A stretch of DNA of 6,484 nucleotides from Minisyncoccota bacterium (GTDB lineage Bacteria; Patescibacteriota; Minisyncoccia; Moranbacterales; GCA-2747515). The translations under genes were made by a program, and so were the position numbers. Positions 1 to 5,609 of this stretch are shown piece after piece; within the stretch, counting starts at the first letter, position 1; every line of letters starts with the position of its first letter. Below the pieces are notes generated by a model. It was not told where the DNA came from. It worked only from the letters and a program-made list of their open reading frames with translations, and searched no databases. The stretch lies in contig CALIRC010000051.1 in the NCBI GenBank assembly GCA_938044295.1, positions 1 through 6,484 of the forward strand, written 5' to 3'.

Positions 1-1
1 G

Positions 2-505
2 ATTATGGTGGAGCGTGACCGCGAAATAGTAGCAGGTATGCGTCTTGTTGGGGATTCTCACTTATTGTTTCCTCATGAGGAACTGAGCCATCTCTCTTTG
101 CCACTTGGCAATGTTAAAGCGAATTATTTTGTTGAGCAGAAATTGCGCGGTATTAAGCGTCAAAATATAAGAGAGGTTTCTCGTTTTGCGAGTGTTGGCC
201 TTGGTATGCGTCGCCATTCTATGACAATTGAACTTGTCAAGGGGCTGCATTGGTTTGCGCAAGCACATTCGGTAGATGCATATTTTATGGTTATTGACCT
301 TAATCTTCTCAATCTTTGTCAAAAAATTCATATTCCGATTCATCGCATCGGAGATGATTTCTATTGCGAAGGTAGCATTGTTATGCCAGGTATATTATTC
401 CCTGCAGAATTGTCTACGATGCGCAAGAATAAGCGTATTTGGAATCACATCATTAACCCAGAAGGCATTTCAGGTGTCTTCACAGCACAAAATATCGCAG
501 CATAA
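2..505 (+). CDS. GNAT-fold N-acyltransferase, LuxI/FeeM-like (5' partial)
   Basis: This is the C-terminal 167 residues of a probable N-acyl synthase; the frame is open to the left edge, so the first ATG (position 5) is almost certainly internal. Two features match the autoinducer-synthase/FeeM/exosortase-associated acyltransferase superfamily. One is a strand ending in G-M-R-L-V (about 35-49), at the place of the family's 'vvGt.RLl' strand. The other is an E-V-S-R-F block (173-187), matching the conserved 'E.SRf' motif. After these come a helix, an 'IxRIGDDFYCEG' strand region and a tail rich in basic and aromatic residues, in the order expected of the fold. Family members move an acyl group from acyl-ACP or acyl-CoA to an amino-acid-derived acceptor, giving acyl-homoserine lactones or N-acyl amino acids. 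Neither donor nor acceptor can be read here. The gene ends in TAA and is followed 13 nt later by a strong terminator. The superfamily is fairly secure; the product is unknown. Confidence 0.68.
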   Translation: MMVERDREIVAGMRLVGDSHLLFPHEELSHLSLPLGNVKANYFVEQKLRGIKRQNIREVSRFASVGLGMRRHSMTIELVKGLHWFAQAHSVDAYFMVIDLNLLNLCQKIHIPIHRIGDDFYCEGSIVMPGILFPAELSTMRKNKRIWNHIINPEGISGVFTAQNIAA

Positions 506-518
506 ACTCATGCTGTAT

Positions 519-560
519 ACTGGAGAAAGAGATATACTACAATTCTTTCTCCAGTTTTTT
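519..560 (+). terminator. Rho-independent terminator of the acyltransferase gene
   Basis: A perfect 12-bp stem (519-530 pairs with 544-555; core CTGGAGAAAG / CTTTCTCCAG) closes a 13-nt loop and runs into a T-run (555-560). It starts 13 nt after the acyltransferase stop and ends 24 nt before the kinase ATG. It should therefore separate the two genes transcriptionally unless it is partly read through. Confidence 0.88.
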
Positions 561-568
561 CTACTGAC

Positions 569-574
569 TATACA
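569..574 (+). promoter_or_regulatory. Possible -10 box of the histidine kinase gene
   Basis: TATACA lies 10 nt before the ATG at 585 and just after the terminator T-run, the only space available for a separate promoter. The predicted start point is near 581, leaving a leader of about 4 nt. No good -35 is visible; at 17-nt spacing it would fall on TTTCTC in the right arm of the terminator. The alternative is expression by read-through. This is a weak call. Confidence 0.3.
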
Positions 575-584
575 CGTCTTCTTC

Positions 585-2720
585 ATGGATATTAATCTTG
601 CTATCGTACTTATTTCCGTCGTGGTCAATCTTTTTTTGGTGGGTATCATTCTTATTCAGCGTAAGTCAATTCGATACCATACTGCGATTACAACATTTAT
701 TATCAGTGTTGTAGGCTTAGTTTTTTGGTCAATTACCAATTACCTTGCAGACACAAGTACCAGCCCTGGAGGTGCGCTCTTTTGGACACGCGCAACATTT
801 CCACCATCCCTGCTAATGGTTTGGATGATTTGGTGGTTCTCAACTTTATTTCCAAGTGAACGCTTAGACCATCACCCAGCAATGCGTTCGATTTATGCTA
901 CCTTAGCTGTTTTAGCAGGATTCCTCTCTTTTACAAAACATGTTATTTACTCTGTTTCATTGGATCTCGGTGTTGGCATTGATGATATAGCGCTTGGTAA
1001 AGCGTATATATTTGTCATGCTTCTTTACCTTTTGTTTATCGCTCATACACTTACGAACTTTGTGCGTAGCTTTCTTCATTCTTATTCCATTGAGAAATTG
1101 CAATTAAGTTATGTGCTTATTGGTTGGGGTATCTTCCTTTTTGGTGCAGCATCTACCAATCTAATCCTTCCTGCTCTTACAGATAATGCTAGTTGGTCAA
1201 AATTTGGACCAATTTTTAGTGTTGCGATGGTTGGTTGTACGACCTATGCGATTATTCGTCATCACCTCATGGATATTCGCATTATTATCCAGAGAGGATT
1301 AATCTATCTATGTATCGCTACTATAATTATTTGCCTTTATCTGCTTCTTGTATTTTCAATTGGACGTTTTTTTAGTCAATATATTCAAATTCAGGAAATT
1401 TTTAGTGTTGTTCTTACAACTCTTTTTGGTATCTTTACTGTGCCTATCCTTGATCGTTTTCTCCGTAAAATTACTCACCCATGGTTTTTTAAGTATGACT
1501 ATGACTATCTAGATGCGACGAAGGCCTTGCAAGATGTTACGCAGTCTCATATTCGCATGGAAGGCCTTATACATTCTACAATTGAAGAAATGTCTTCCAT
1601 TCTCAGTTTAAGAAAAATGGCTATTACCTCACTTTCGCAAGATCGTTTTTTTCAGAAAAAAAGTACTATCGCAATCGATCGTATTTTTTCACAAGAGCAA
1701 ATCTCAGAGCTCCGAAAAAACACAGAGAGGATTTTTTTTCCAGACAACAAAGATCATTGTGGAGCAGCTCGATGGATGGAGGAAAATAATTATGTACTTT
1801 ATGTTCCAATTATTTTTAACGATCGTCCAACTGGTGGCATTTTTCTAGGTTCTCGTCGTTCTGGAGATCCTTTTTTTAAAAAAGATCACTACCTTGTGGA
1901 GCAACTTTCCCATCACTTGAGTGCCGCTATGGAGAAGGCTCTTCTTTTTGAGAAGGAGCGAGAACAGTCTAAGCTTTTAGAGGAACAAGTAAAAAAGAGG
2001 ACACAAGAAATAAATTTTTTGCAAAAATCCCAAGAGAAAATGATGGTGGACATTTCGCATGCACTTAAAACGCCGCTTTCCGTGCTGCGCATCCAACTTG
2101 ACAAACTTGCATTATTACATGATCAGCGAACTGATGTACACTCTTTGCAATATTCAATAGACGATGTCTCTAAATCAATTTCATCTCTGCTTATGCTTAC
2201 ACGCATGGAGAATGCACAACAACTACAAAAAACGTCACATACTATTATTGACTTGAGTGCTATTGCAGAGCTCTTGTGTGATCATTTCATTCCAGTTGCT
2301 GCTGATGCTGATATCACACTCGATCATGATATCAGCCCATTATGTCTCATCTCTGGTAACCATGACGAGATTGAGAATCTTATTGTAAATCTCTTGGAAA
2401 ATGCCATTAAATACATACCATCTGATCACCAAGAAAAAAAAATATCTCTTTCCTTATCTCATGTGGATGGTAGTGCTGTCCTCGTTGTTACTGATAGTGG
2501 TAATGGCGTACCTCAGGATGATCTTGCACATATTTTTGATCGCTTTTACCGCAGCATATCGGACAACACGCACTCTGTTTCAGGTAGCGGCCTCGGTCTG
2601 TCGATCTGTAAAGAAATTGTAAAAAATCATCATGGAACAATCGTAGCAAAAAACCTCATAGAGGGTGGCTTTTCATTTACAGTCACTTTTCCTGCATCTT
2701 CACGAAATACACTATCATAA
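585..2720 (+). CDS. Polytopic membrane sensor histidine kinase (7TM-type input, GAF-like, HisKA-HATPase)
   Basis: This 711-residue sensor kinase should autophosphorylate on histidine and pass the phosphate to a response regulator, none of which lies in the window. About seven hydrophobic helices (residues 4-226) resemble the HisKA_7TM input domain. An R-G-L-I-Y-L turn at 237 and two more helices (about 238-259, 272-290) follow, giving about nine membrane segments. Residues about 305-445 look GAF-like (YVPIIF near 406), and 449-485 is a charged coiled coil. The kinase core is complete: H-box with His492 (DISHALKTP), N-box with Asn606 (LLENAIKY), G1 DSGNG from Asp637, F-box DRFYR, G2 GSGLGL from Gly667. 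The frame is open back to 276, but I chose the ATG at 585. It lies beyond the terminator, and MDINLAIV begins the first helix exactly as in related kinases; earlier starts overlap the acyltransferase or the terminator. Stop is TAA. The ligand is unknown. Confidence 0.93.
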   Translation: MDINLAIVLISVVVNLFLVGIILIQRKSIRYHTAITTFIISVVGLVFWSITNYLADTSTSPGGALFWTRATFPPSLLMVWMIWWFSTLFPSERLDHHPAMRSIYATLAVLAGFLSFTKHVIYSVSLDLGVGIDDIALGKAYIFVMLLYLLFIAHTLTNFVRSFLHSYSIEKLQLSYVLIGWGIFLFGAASTNLILPALTDNASWSKFGPIFSVAMVGCTTYAIIRHHLMDIRIIIQRGLIYLCIATIIICLYLLLVFSIGRFFSQYIQIQEIFSVVLTTLFGIFTVPILDRFLRKITHPWFFKYDYDYLDATKALQDVTQSHIRMEGLIHSTIEEMSSILSLRKMAITSLSQDRFFQKKSTIAIDRIFSQEQISELRKNTERIFFPDNKDHCGAARWMEENNYVLYVPIIFNDRPTGGIFLGSRRSGDPFFKKDHYLVEQLSHHLSAAMEKALLFEKEREQSKLLEEQVKKRTQEINFLQKSQEKMMVDISHALKTPLSVLRIQLDKLALLHDQRTDVHSLQYSIDDVSKSISSLLMLTRMENAQQLQKTSHTIIDLSAIAELLCDHFIPVAADADITLDHDISPLCLISGNHDEIENLIVNLLENAIKYIPSDHQEKKISLSLSHVDGSAVLVVTDSGNGVPQDDLAHIFDRFYRSISDNTHSVSGSGLGLSICKEIVKNHHGTIVAKNLIEGGFSFTVTFPASSRNTLS

Positions 2721-2831
2721 GGGCTTATCTAAGAAACATAATCAGTACTTTTTAAGACCATTGTAGAGGGATTTTCTCTGCCATACCGCTCTCTTACTTC
2801 CATTGCCAAACTATCATTTATCTACTATCAT
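2711..2831 (+). repeat. Three copies of ACTATCAT between kinase and sortase
   Basis: The octamer ACTATCAT occurs at 2711-2718 (overlapping the kinase stop), 2810-2817 and 2824-2831. The last two are spaced 14 nt apart, and the third contains the proposed -10 hexamer of the sortase gene. They may be a regulator site or two alternative -10 boxes, but chance in AT-rich DNA is possible. Confidence 0.3.
2803..2831 (+). promoter_or_regulatory. Promoter of the sortase gene, predicted leaderless
   Basis: The -35 TTGCCA (2803-2808) and the -10 TATCAT (2826-2831) are separated by exactly 17 nt, and each differs little from the sigma-70 consensus. Counting 7 nt from the -10 puts the transcription start at 2838, the A of the sortase ATG. 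No Shine-Dalgarno is present upstream, so the mRNA would be leaderless. No convincing terminator separates the kinase from this promoter, so read-through from the kinase is also possible. Confidence 0.62.
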
Positions 2832-2837
2832 AGTTGC

Positions 2838-3407
2838 ATGATAGAAAATTCACGATATTTTCGCAATATTTTCTCGCGACAAGGCGGTATTATTTTTGCT
2901 GTCTTTTGTTGTATTTTGACTCTTATCTGGATATCGCGTTCTTATTCTCGTACTAAAGTGATTCATCTCGAAGAGCAACTCTCTGAGCAGCGTCTGCTTG
3001 CCCTAGAAGAAGAACAAATCCCTACTGTCAACACCCTTTTGATCCCATCACAAAGAGTACTTATTGATATCACTGAAGGTGAGTATGAGGATGACAAAGA
3101 TTATTTAAAAACATGGAGACGTACACATACCAACACACCTGACAAAGGTGGGAATACTGTCATTGTAGGTCACCGCTATAAGAATAAGCCCGAATATCCT
3201 CTTTTTTATATTGATGAGATCAAAAAAGATGATATGATTACGATTTATTGGGAGGGCGAACAATATGACTATAAAGTTTACAATACATTTGAGGTAGATC
3301 TCTTTGACATCTCAGTGGAAGATCCTACAGACGAAGATATCCTTACATTATATGCCTGTGATTGGTCTGGCAAAAATCGTCTTATAGTCCAGGCTGAATT
3401 GCAATGA
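2838..3407 (+). CDS. Sortase (transpeptidase), class E/D/F-like
   Basis: This 189-residue sortase should cleave a sorting motif in exported proteins and join the new C-terminus to an amine on the cell surface. A basic N-terminus precedes one membrane helix (residues 16-33), then a charged stalk (41-60) and the sortase barrel (about 65-188). The catalytic residues are all present: His112 in TVIVGHR, Cys174 in TLYACD and Arg181 in GKNRLIVQAEL. Ala replaces the second Thr of the usual TLxTC motif. The size and single N-terminal anchor suit class D, E or F enzymes. The LAQTG signals of the two surface-protein genes downstream fit class E best, since that class is known for LAxTG. The TGA stop follows the usual end of the last strand, so the protein is complete. 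The gene is convergent with the HD-domain gene, 40 nt away, and I see no clear terminator between them. Confidence 0.93.
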   Translation: MIENSRYFRNIFSRQGGIIFAVFCCILTLIWISRSYSRTKVIHLEEQLSEQRLLALEEEQIPTVNTLLIPSQRVLIDITEGEYEDDKDYLKTWRRTHTNTPDKGGNTVIVGHRYKNKPEYPLFYIDEIKKDDMITIYWEGEQYDYKVYNTFEVDLFDISVEDPTDEDILTLYACDWSGKNRLIVQAELQ

Positions 3408-3447
3408 GTATCGATTGTGTAACACTATTGTTTGTCCATTACTTTTT

Positions 3448-4053
3448 TCACTTCTGATTTAGTGCGTCTAAAATATCTTGCGCTTCTATTCCTGTGATTT
3501 TTTCATGCGCTCCACTAGAAAATTCTTTTTGCATACCTTTTTGAGTGCTACATTTTTTATACACCGATGACATGATGACTGCATCTAGTTTGTCAAAATC
3601 TTTAGCGAATTGTGCCTCTGGTGTTTGTGCTTTTTGATACTCTTCCCATAAGTCTACAAAGAATTTTTTTGCTTCAAATTTTGCAAATATTTTTATCAAT
3701 GCTTCTCGTTCTTGCGTTTCTTTCTCTACTGGATCCTTGTTATCACTTGGCGTGTAGTCACCTGTTATTGATTCAGATAGATCATGTACGAGTAGCATCA
3801 GTGCAACATGGGGCGCGTCTAGATCTGGACGTAACTCTTTTGCACACACAAGAGCAAAAACTGCTGTCGAAAACATATGATCAGCAACACTTTCTGCTTT
3901 GTTTTGACTTACACCCCATTTACGGACCCACCCCTGTCTGAATAGTATTTTTAATTCTGCTAAATGCTTGTAGAATTCTATGAATCGATTGTTGCTTTCT
4001 TGTAGCGATCTTACATTGAGATCTTTCTTTGTCATTGATATTTCTTCTTTCAT
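3448..4053 (-). CDS. HD-domain phosphohydrolase, HDDC2/YfbR-like (probable 5'-deoxynucleotidase)
   Basis: This cytosolic 201-residue protein belongs to the metal-dependent HD family close to human HDDC2 and E. coli YfbR, which remove the 5'-phosphate from deoxynucleoside monophosphates. The metal ligands are visible: His59 (ESVADHM), His90-Asp91 (LLVHDLSE, with Glu94), Asp99 (ITGDY) and Asp154 (DFDKLDAV). An LKxxxRxGW-type segment (residues 34-42) lies before the first His, as in YfbR-like proteins. Nucleotide salvage would suit a reduced metabolism, but the substrate is inferred from family only. I kept the first ATG (4053), 11 nt after a perfect TATAAT; the ATG at residue 7 is an alternative start. 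Stop is TGA. The gene looks monocistronic and has no evident link to the sortase system. Confidence 0.87.
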   Translation of the reverse strand: MKEEISMTKKDLNVRSLQESNNRFIEFYKHLAELKILFRQGWVRKWGVSQNKAESVADHMFSTAVFALVCAKELRPDLDAPHVALMLLVHDLSESITGDYTPSDNKDPVEKETQEREALIKIFAKFEAKKFFVDLWEEYQKAQTPEAQFAKDFDKLDAVIMSSVYKKCSTQKGMQKEFSSGAHEKITGIEAQDILDALNQK

Positions 4054-4064
4054 TTTATCTGTGT

Positions 4065-4070
4065 ATTATA
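4065..4070 (-). promoter_or_regulatory. -10 box of the HD-domain gene
   Basis: A perfect TATAAT on the minus strand ends 11 nt before the ATG at 4053, giving a predicted leader of about 5 nt and no Shine-Dalgarno. The -35 position (4088-4093) reads CAATCG, which is poor, so only the -10 is well supported. Confidence 0.48.
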
Positions 4071-4104
4071 AATTTTTCATGCGTTGACGATTGTTTACAT
4101 ACTA

Positions 4105-4152
4105 CCTAAGAGCCCCTAGGAGTGTCAAACTCTTACTCACTTCGCTCTTACT
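4105..4152 (-). repeat. Repeats with alternative pairing upstream of the HD-domain gene
   Basis: Read on the minus strand, AGTAAGAG occurs at 4152-4145 and again at 4137-4130. CTCTTA at 4112-4107 follows, which could pair with TAAGAG of either copy. The GC-rich palindrome CCTAGG (4115-4120) lies between. The arrangement resembles two mutually exclusive hairpins, but the stems are only 6 bp. It also lies upstream of the proposed HD-gene start point, so it would be in the mRNA only if transcription began further upstream. Confidence 0.3.
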
Positions 4153-4163
4153 ACATCAATTTT

Positions 4164-4222
4164 ATAGAATACTCCCACTCTTTTGAATAATGACCGGCGC
4201 AGTATCAAAAACAGTATTCTGT
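4164..4222. repeat. 8-bp inverted repeat in the intergenic region
   Basis: AGAATACT (4166-4173) is the exact reverse complement of AGTATTCT (4213-4220); two more outward pairs (one G-T) extend it to 4164-4222. A second AGTAT at 4201-4205 could pair with the same left arm. The loop of about 39 nt is too long for a terminator. The remaining 4054-4247 interval holds no gene I can recognise and no tRNA-like fold. Confidence 0.35.
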
Positions 4223-4247
4223 GCATGTTAAGATCTACCGGTGCCAT

Positions 4248-4279
4248 AGAAAAAATAACACATTGCTGTGTGATTTTTC
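4248..4279 (-). terminator. Rho-independent terminator of the first LAQTG surface-protein gene
   Basis: Two 12-nt arms (4251-4262 and 4267-4278) pair with one internal mismatch around a TTGC (plus-strand) tetraloop. On the minus strand the hairpin is followed by TTTTTTCT. It begins about 15 nt after the TAA stop at 4293, the right side and distance for this gene. Confidence 0.78.
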
Positions 4280-4292
4280 TTTGTCCGATCTT

Positions 4293-5354
4293 TTATTTTA
4301 TAAAGAATCCTATGATGTAGCTCCACATTGATCCTCCTGTCTGTGCGAGTGTTGTAGGTCGGTTACTGTTACCACCTACACCTTCTACAGAAGCTCCAGT
4401 ATCGTAACCAAACAGTGTCTTGGTGTGGTTATTGTTACATTTGAGCTTGATTTGATCTCGTTCATTGAAGTTTGCATCGTTCTCGTAGACGATTGTGAAT
4501 CCATCTAGCTCACGATCATGTCCATGGACATCGATTGTGTACTTTCCAGGTGCGTAGTTTTCAAAACGAAACTTACCATCAGCATTTGTCTCATCTTCTT
4601 CTACCTCATTGCCGTTACTGTCATAGAGCTCAACCGTAACATCTTCAATTCCTGTTTCACCTGCGTCAATTACGCCGTTACGATTATCATCATGCCATAT
4701 GTGGCCTTTGATGTCGCTGTAGTCTGATGGTGCACAACTTGCTGCTGGTGCAGTTTTTTCCTGCACTACAATTTCTTCCTCTTCAACCTCTTCTGCAATT
4801 TCTTCTTTTTCTTCAACAACAACTTCTTCTACTTTTTTTGTAGCTGTACATTTGTTATCAGCGTTTCCTGCACTATCATAGCAATGCCATTTCCATGGAT
4901 TGGAAACTGATCCGTCACCTTCAAGTGTTCCAGAAGGGCTTCCTACGCTACAAAGATTGGATGATGGTTTTTCCTCGAACTCTCCACCATCAGCTGAACC
5001 ACATTTTGCTTCCATTTCGCAAGAATTATTGCAGTCTGGACCTCCATCACATTGTTCTCCACTGTCAATTTTTCCGTTTCCGCAAAGCTCTTTAAAGGCC
5101 TCACATCGATCACCTTCATTACCTTGTTCATCATAGCAATGCCATTTCCATGGATTGCTCTTTGATCCATCACCTTCGATTTTACCTGATGGAGAGCCCA
5201 CTGCGCAGAGGTCGCTAGAAACTTCTGGCTTATGACTCACATACTGACCATCATAGTCACTGCTGCATTTTGGCTCTGTTGCCTGCACTGAAGGCGCGAG
5301 AACGAAAAGTGCAACAAAGATCACGCTGATGCGTGAAATTCTACTAATATTCAT
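4293..5354 (-). CDS. Secreted Cys-rich SdrD B-like surface protein with C-terminal LAQTG signal
   Basis: A 353-residue exported protein. A signal peptide (basic start, hydrophobic 11-20, likely cut after VQA25) precedes two copies of a Cys/Trp module at C30-C84 and C118-C169, both carrying LCxVGSPSG, EGDGS and NPWKWHCYD. Between them, C91-C112 is a Myxococcus-type cysteine-rich segment (CGNGKIDSGEQCDGG). Residues 174-200 are a strongly acidic, low-complexity linker. Residues 211-321 form an SdrD B-like (prealbumin/Cna-B fold) domain opening GHIWHDDNRNGVIDAGE, whose Asp/Asn spacing suits calcium binding; C207 and C306 flank it. All 14 cysteines outside the signal peptide could pair as disulfides. 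The C-terminus is LAQTG (336-340) plus only 13 residues, a probable substrate of the sortase nearby. The ligand or adhesion partner is unknown. It has its own promoter and terminator and a paralogue immediately upstream on the same strand. Confidence 0.9.
   Translation of the reverse strand: MNISRISRISVIFVALFVLAPSVQATEPKCSSDYDGQYVSHKPEVSSDLCAVGSPSGKIEGDGSKSNPWKWHCYDEQGNEGDRCEAFKELCGNGKIDSGEQCDGGPDCNNSCEMEAKCGSADGGEFEEKPSSNLCSVGSPSGTLEGDGSVSNPWKWHCYDSAGNADNKCTATKKVEEVVVEEKEEIAEEVEEEEIVVQEKTAPAASCAPSDYSDIKGHIWHDDNRNGVIDAGETGIEDVTVELYDSNGNEVEEDETNADGKFRFENYAPGKYTIDVHGHDRELDGFTIVYENDANFNERDQIKLKCNNNHTKTLFGYDTGASVEGVGGNSNRPTTLAQTGGSMWSYIIGFFIK
4296..4349 (-). other. LAQTG sorting signal with short tail (first surface protein)
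   Basis: The last 18 codons read LAQTGGS, then the short hydrophobic stretch MWSYIIGFFI, then a single Lys. Motif, hydrophobic stretch and basic end come in the classical order, but the tail is about half the usual length and has one basic residue. Confidence 0.75.
4875..4902 (-). repeat. Copy 2 of a 28-bp direct repeat inside the Cys/Trp modules
   Basis: These 28 bases are identical to 5130-5157. They encode the NPWKWHCYD core of the second Cys/Trp module. Exact identity including silent positions, amid more diverged surroundings, suggests recent duplication or gene conversion between the two modules. Confidence 0.75.
5130..5157 (-). repeat. Copy 1 of the 28-bp direct repeat inside the Cys/Trp modules
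   Basis: This is identical to 4875-4902 and encodes the NPWKWHCYD core of the first Cys/Trp module. The copies lie 255 bp apart, a multiple of three, so recombination between them would delete or add a module in frame. Confidence 0.75.
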
Positions 5355-5365
5355 ATCATTTACAC

Positions 5366-5394
5366 ATTAGACTTATTAACGACTAACGGTCCAA
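5366..5394 (-). promoter_or_regulatory. Second, short-leader promoter candidate for the first surface-protein gene
   Basis: On the minus strand TTGGAC (5394-5389) and TCTAAT (5371-5366) are 17 nt apart. The -10 ends 11 nt before the ATG, the same spacing as at the HD-domain gene. The -35 is weaker than that of the upstream promoter it overlaps. Confidence 0.3.
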
Positions 5395-5421
5395 TATAGC
5401 ATATAATTCACTTTTCGTCAA
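5393..5421 (-). promoter_or_regulatory. Promoter of the first LAQTG surface-protein gene
   Basis: On the minus strand TTGACG (5421-5416) and TATATT (5398-5393) are separated by exactly 17 nt, and a TGn just before the -10 makes it an extended -10. It is the best promoter match in the window. The predicted leader is about 31 nt and has no Shine-Dalgarno before the ATG at 5354. Confidence 0.72.
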
Positions 5422-5548
5422 GACCTTTCCCTGCCGTCTGAAACCCCATCTCCTTATGAATGCAAGGTTTTTATAGGATATTTGTAAATTGCGCTTGTCA
5501 AAATCCTGTTAAAAAATACATTTTTCACATATTTAGTTTCTAGATCAT

Positions 5549-5584
5549 AAAAAAATCGCTCATATATATTTGAGCGATTTTTTT
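5549..5584 (-). terminator. Rho-independent terminator of the second surface-protein gene (bidirectional in form)
   Basis: A perfect 14-bp stem (5549-5562 with 5571-5584; core ATCGCTCA / TGAGCGAT) closes an 8-nt loop. A-runs and T-runs flank both sides, so it can end transcription on either strand. It begins 26 nt after the TAA at 5610, so its job is to end the second surface-protein gene before the next promoter. Confidence 0.9.
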
Positions 5585-5609
5585 ATTTGAATTAGGTTTT
5601 ACTGAAACC

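Noticed and set aside
510..512. Alternative kinase start at the ATG of 510
   Set aside because: It lies before the terminator stem, so the start and coding region would include the hairpin, and the added residues are not family-like.
276..584. Extended start of the histidine kinase frame back to 276
   Set aside because: It would overlap 230 nt of the acyltransferase and run through its terminator. The added residues match no kinase input domain, whereas MDINLAIV at 585 starts the first membrane helix as in relatives.
3405..3450. UGA recoded as glycine, as in Gracilibacteria
   Set aside because: Both TGA codons fall where the sortase and HD families end, each reading on would add only a few residues, and no TGA lies inside a gene.
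3612..3941. 109-codon ORF on the plus strand opposite the HD-domain gene
   Set aside because: It is antisense to a well-supported conserved gene and shows no domain or promoter.
4084..4089. Plus-strand TTGACG as a -35 box
   Set aside because: No -10-like hexamer at suitable spacing and no plus-strand gene follows.
4518..5173. Several 66-78-codon ORFs on both strands inside the first surface-protein gene
   Set aside because: They overlap a clear multi-domain gene, and their sequences are only other-frame readings of its repeats.
5408..5449. A 13-codon minus-strand ORF (MGFQTAGKGLDEK) preceded by AAGGAG, with a perfect TTGACA upstream at 5501-5496
   Set aside because: AAGGAG abuts the ATG with no spacing, and the best -10 (TATAAA, 5475-5470) needs a 20-nt spacer. 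Nothing supports translation; it could at most be a weak upstream transcript.
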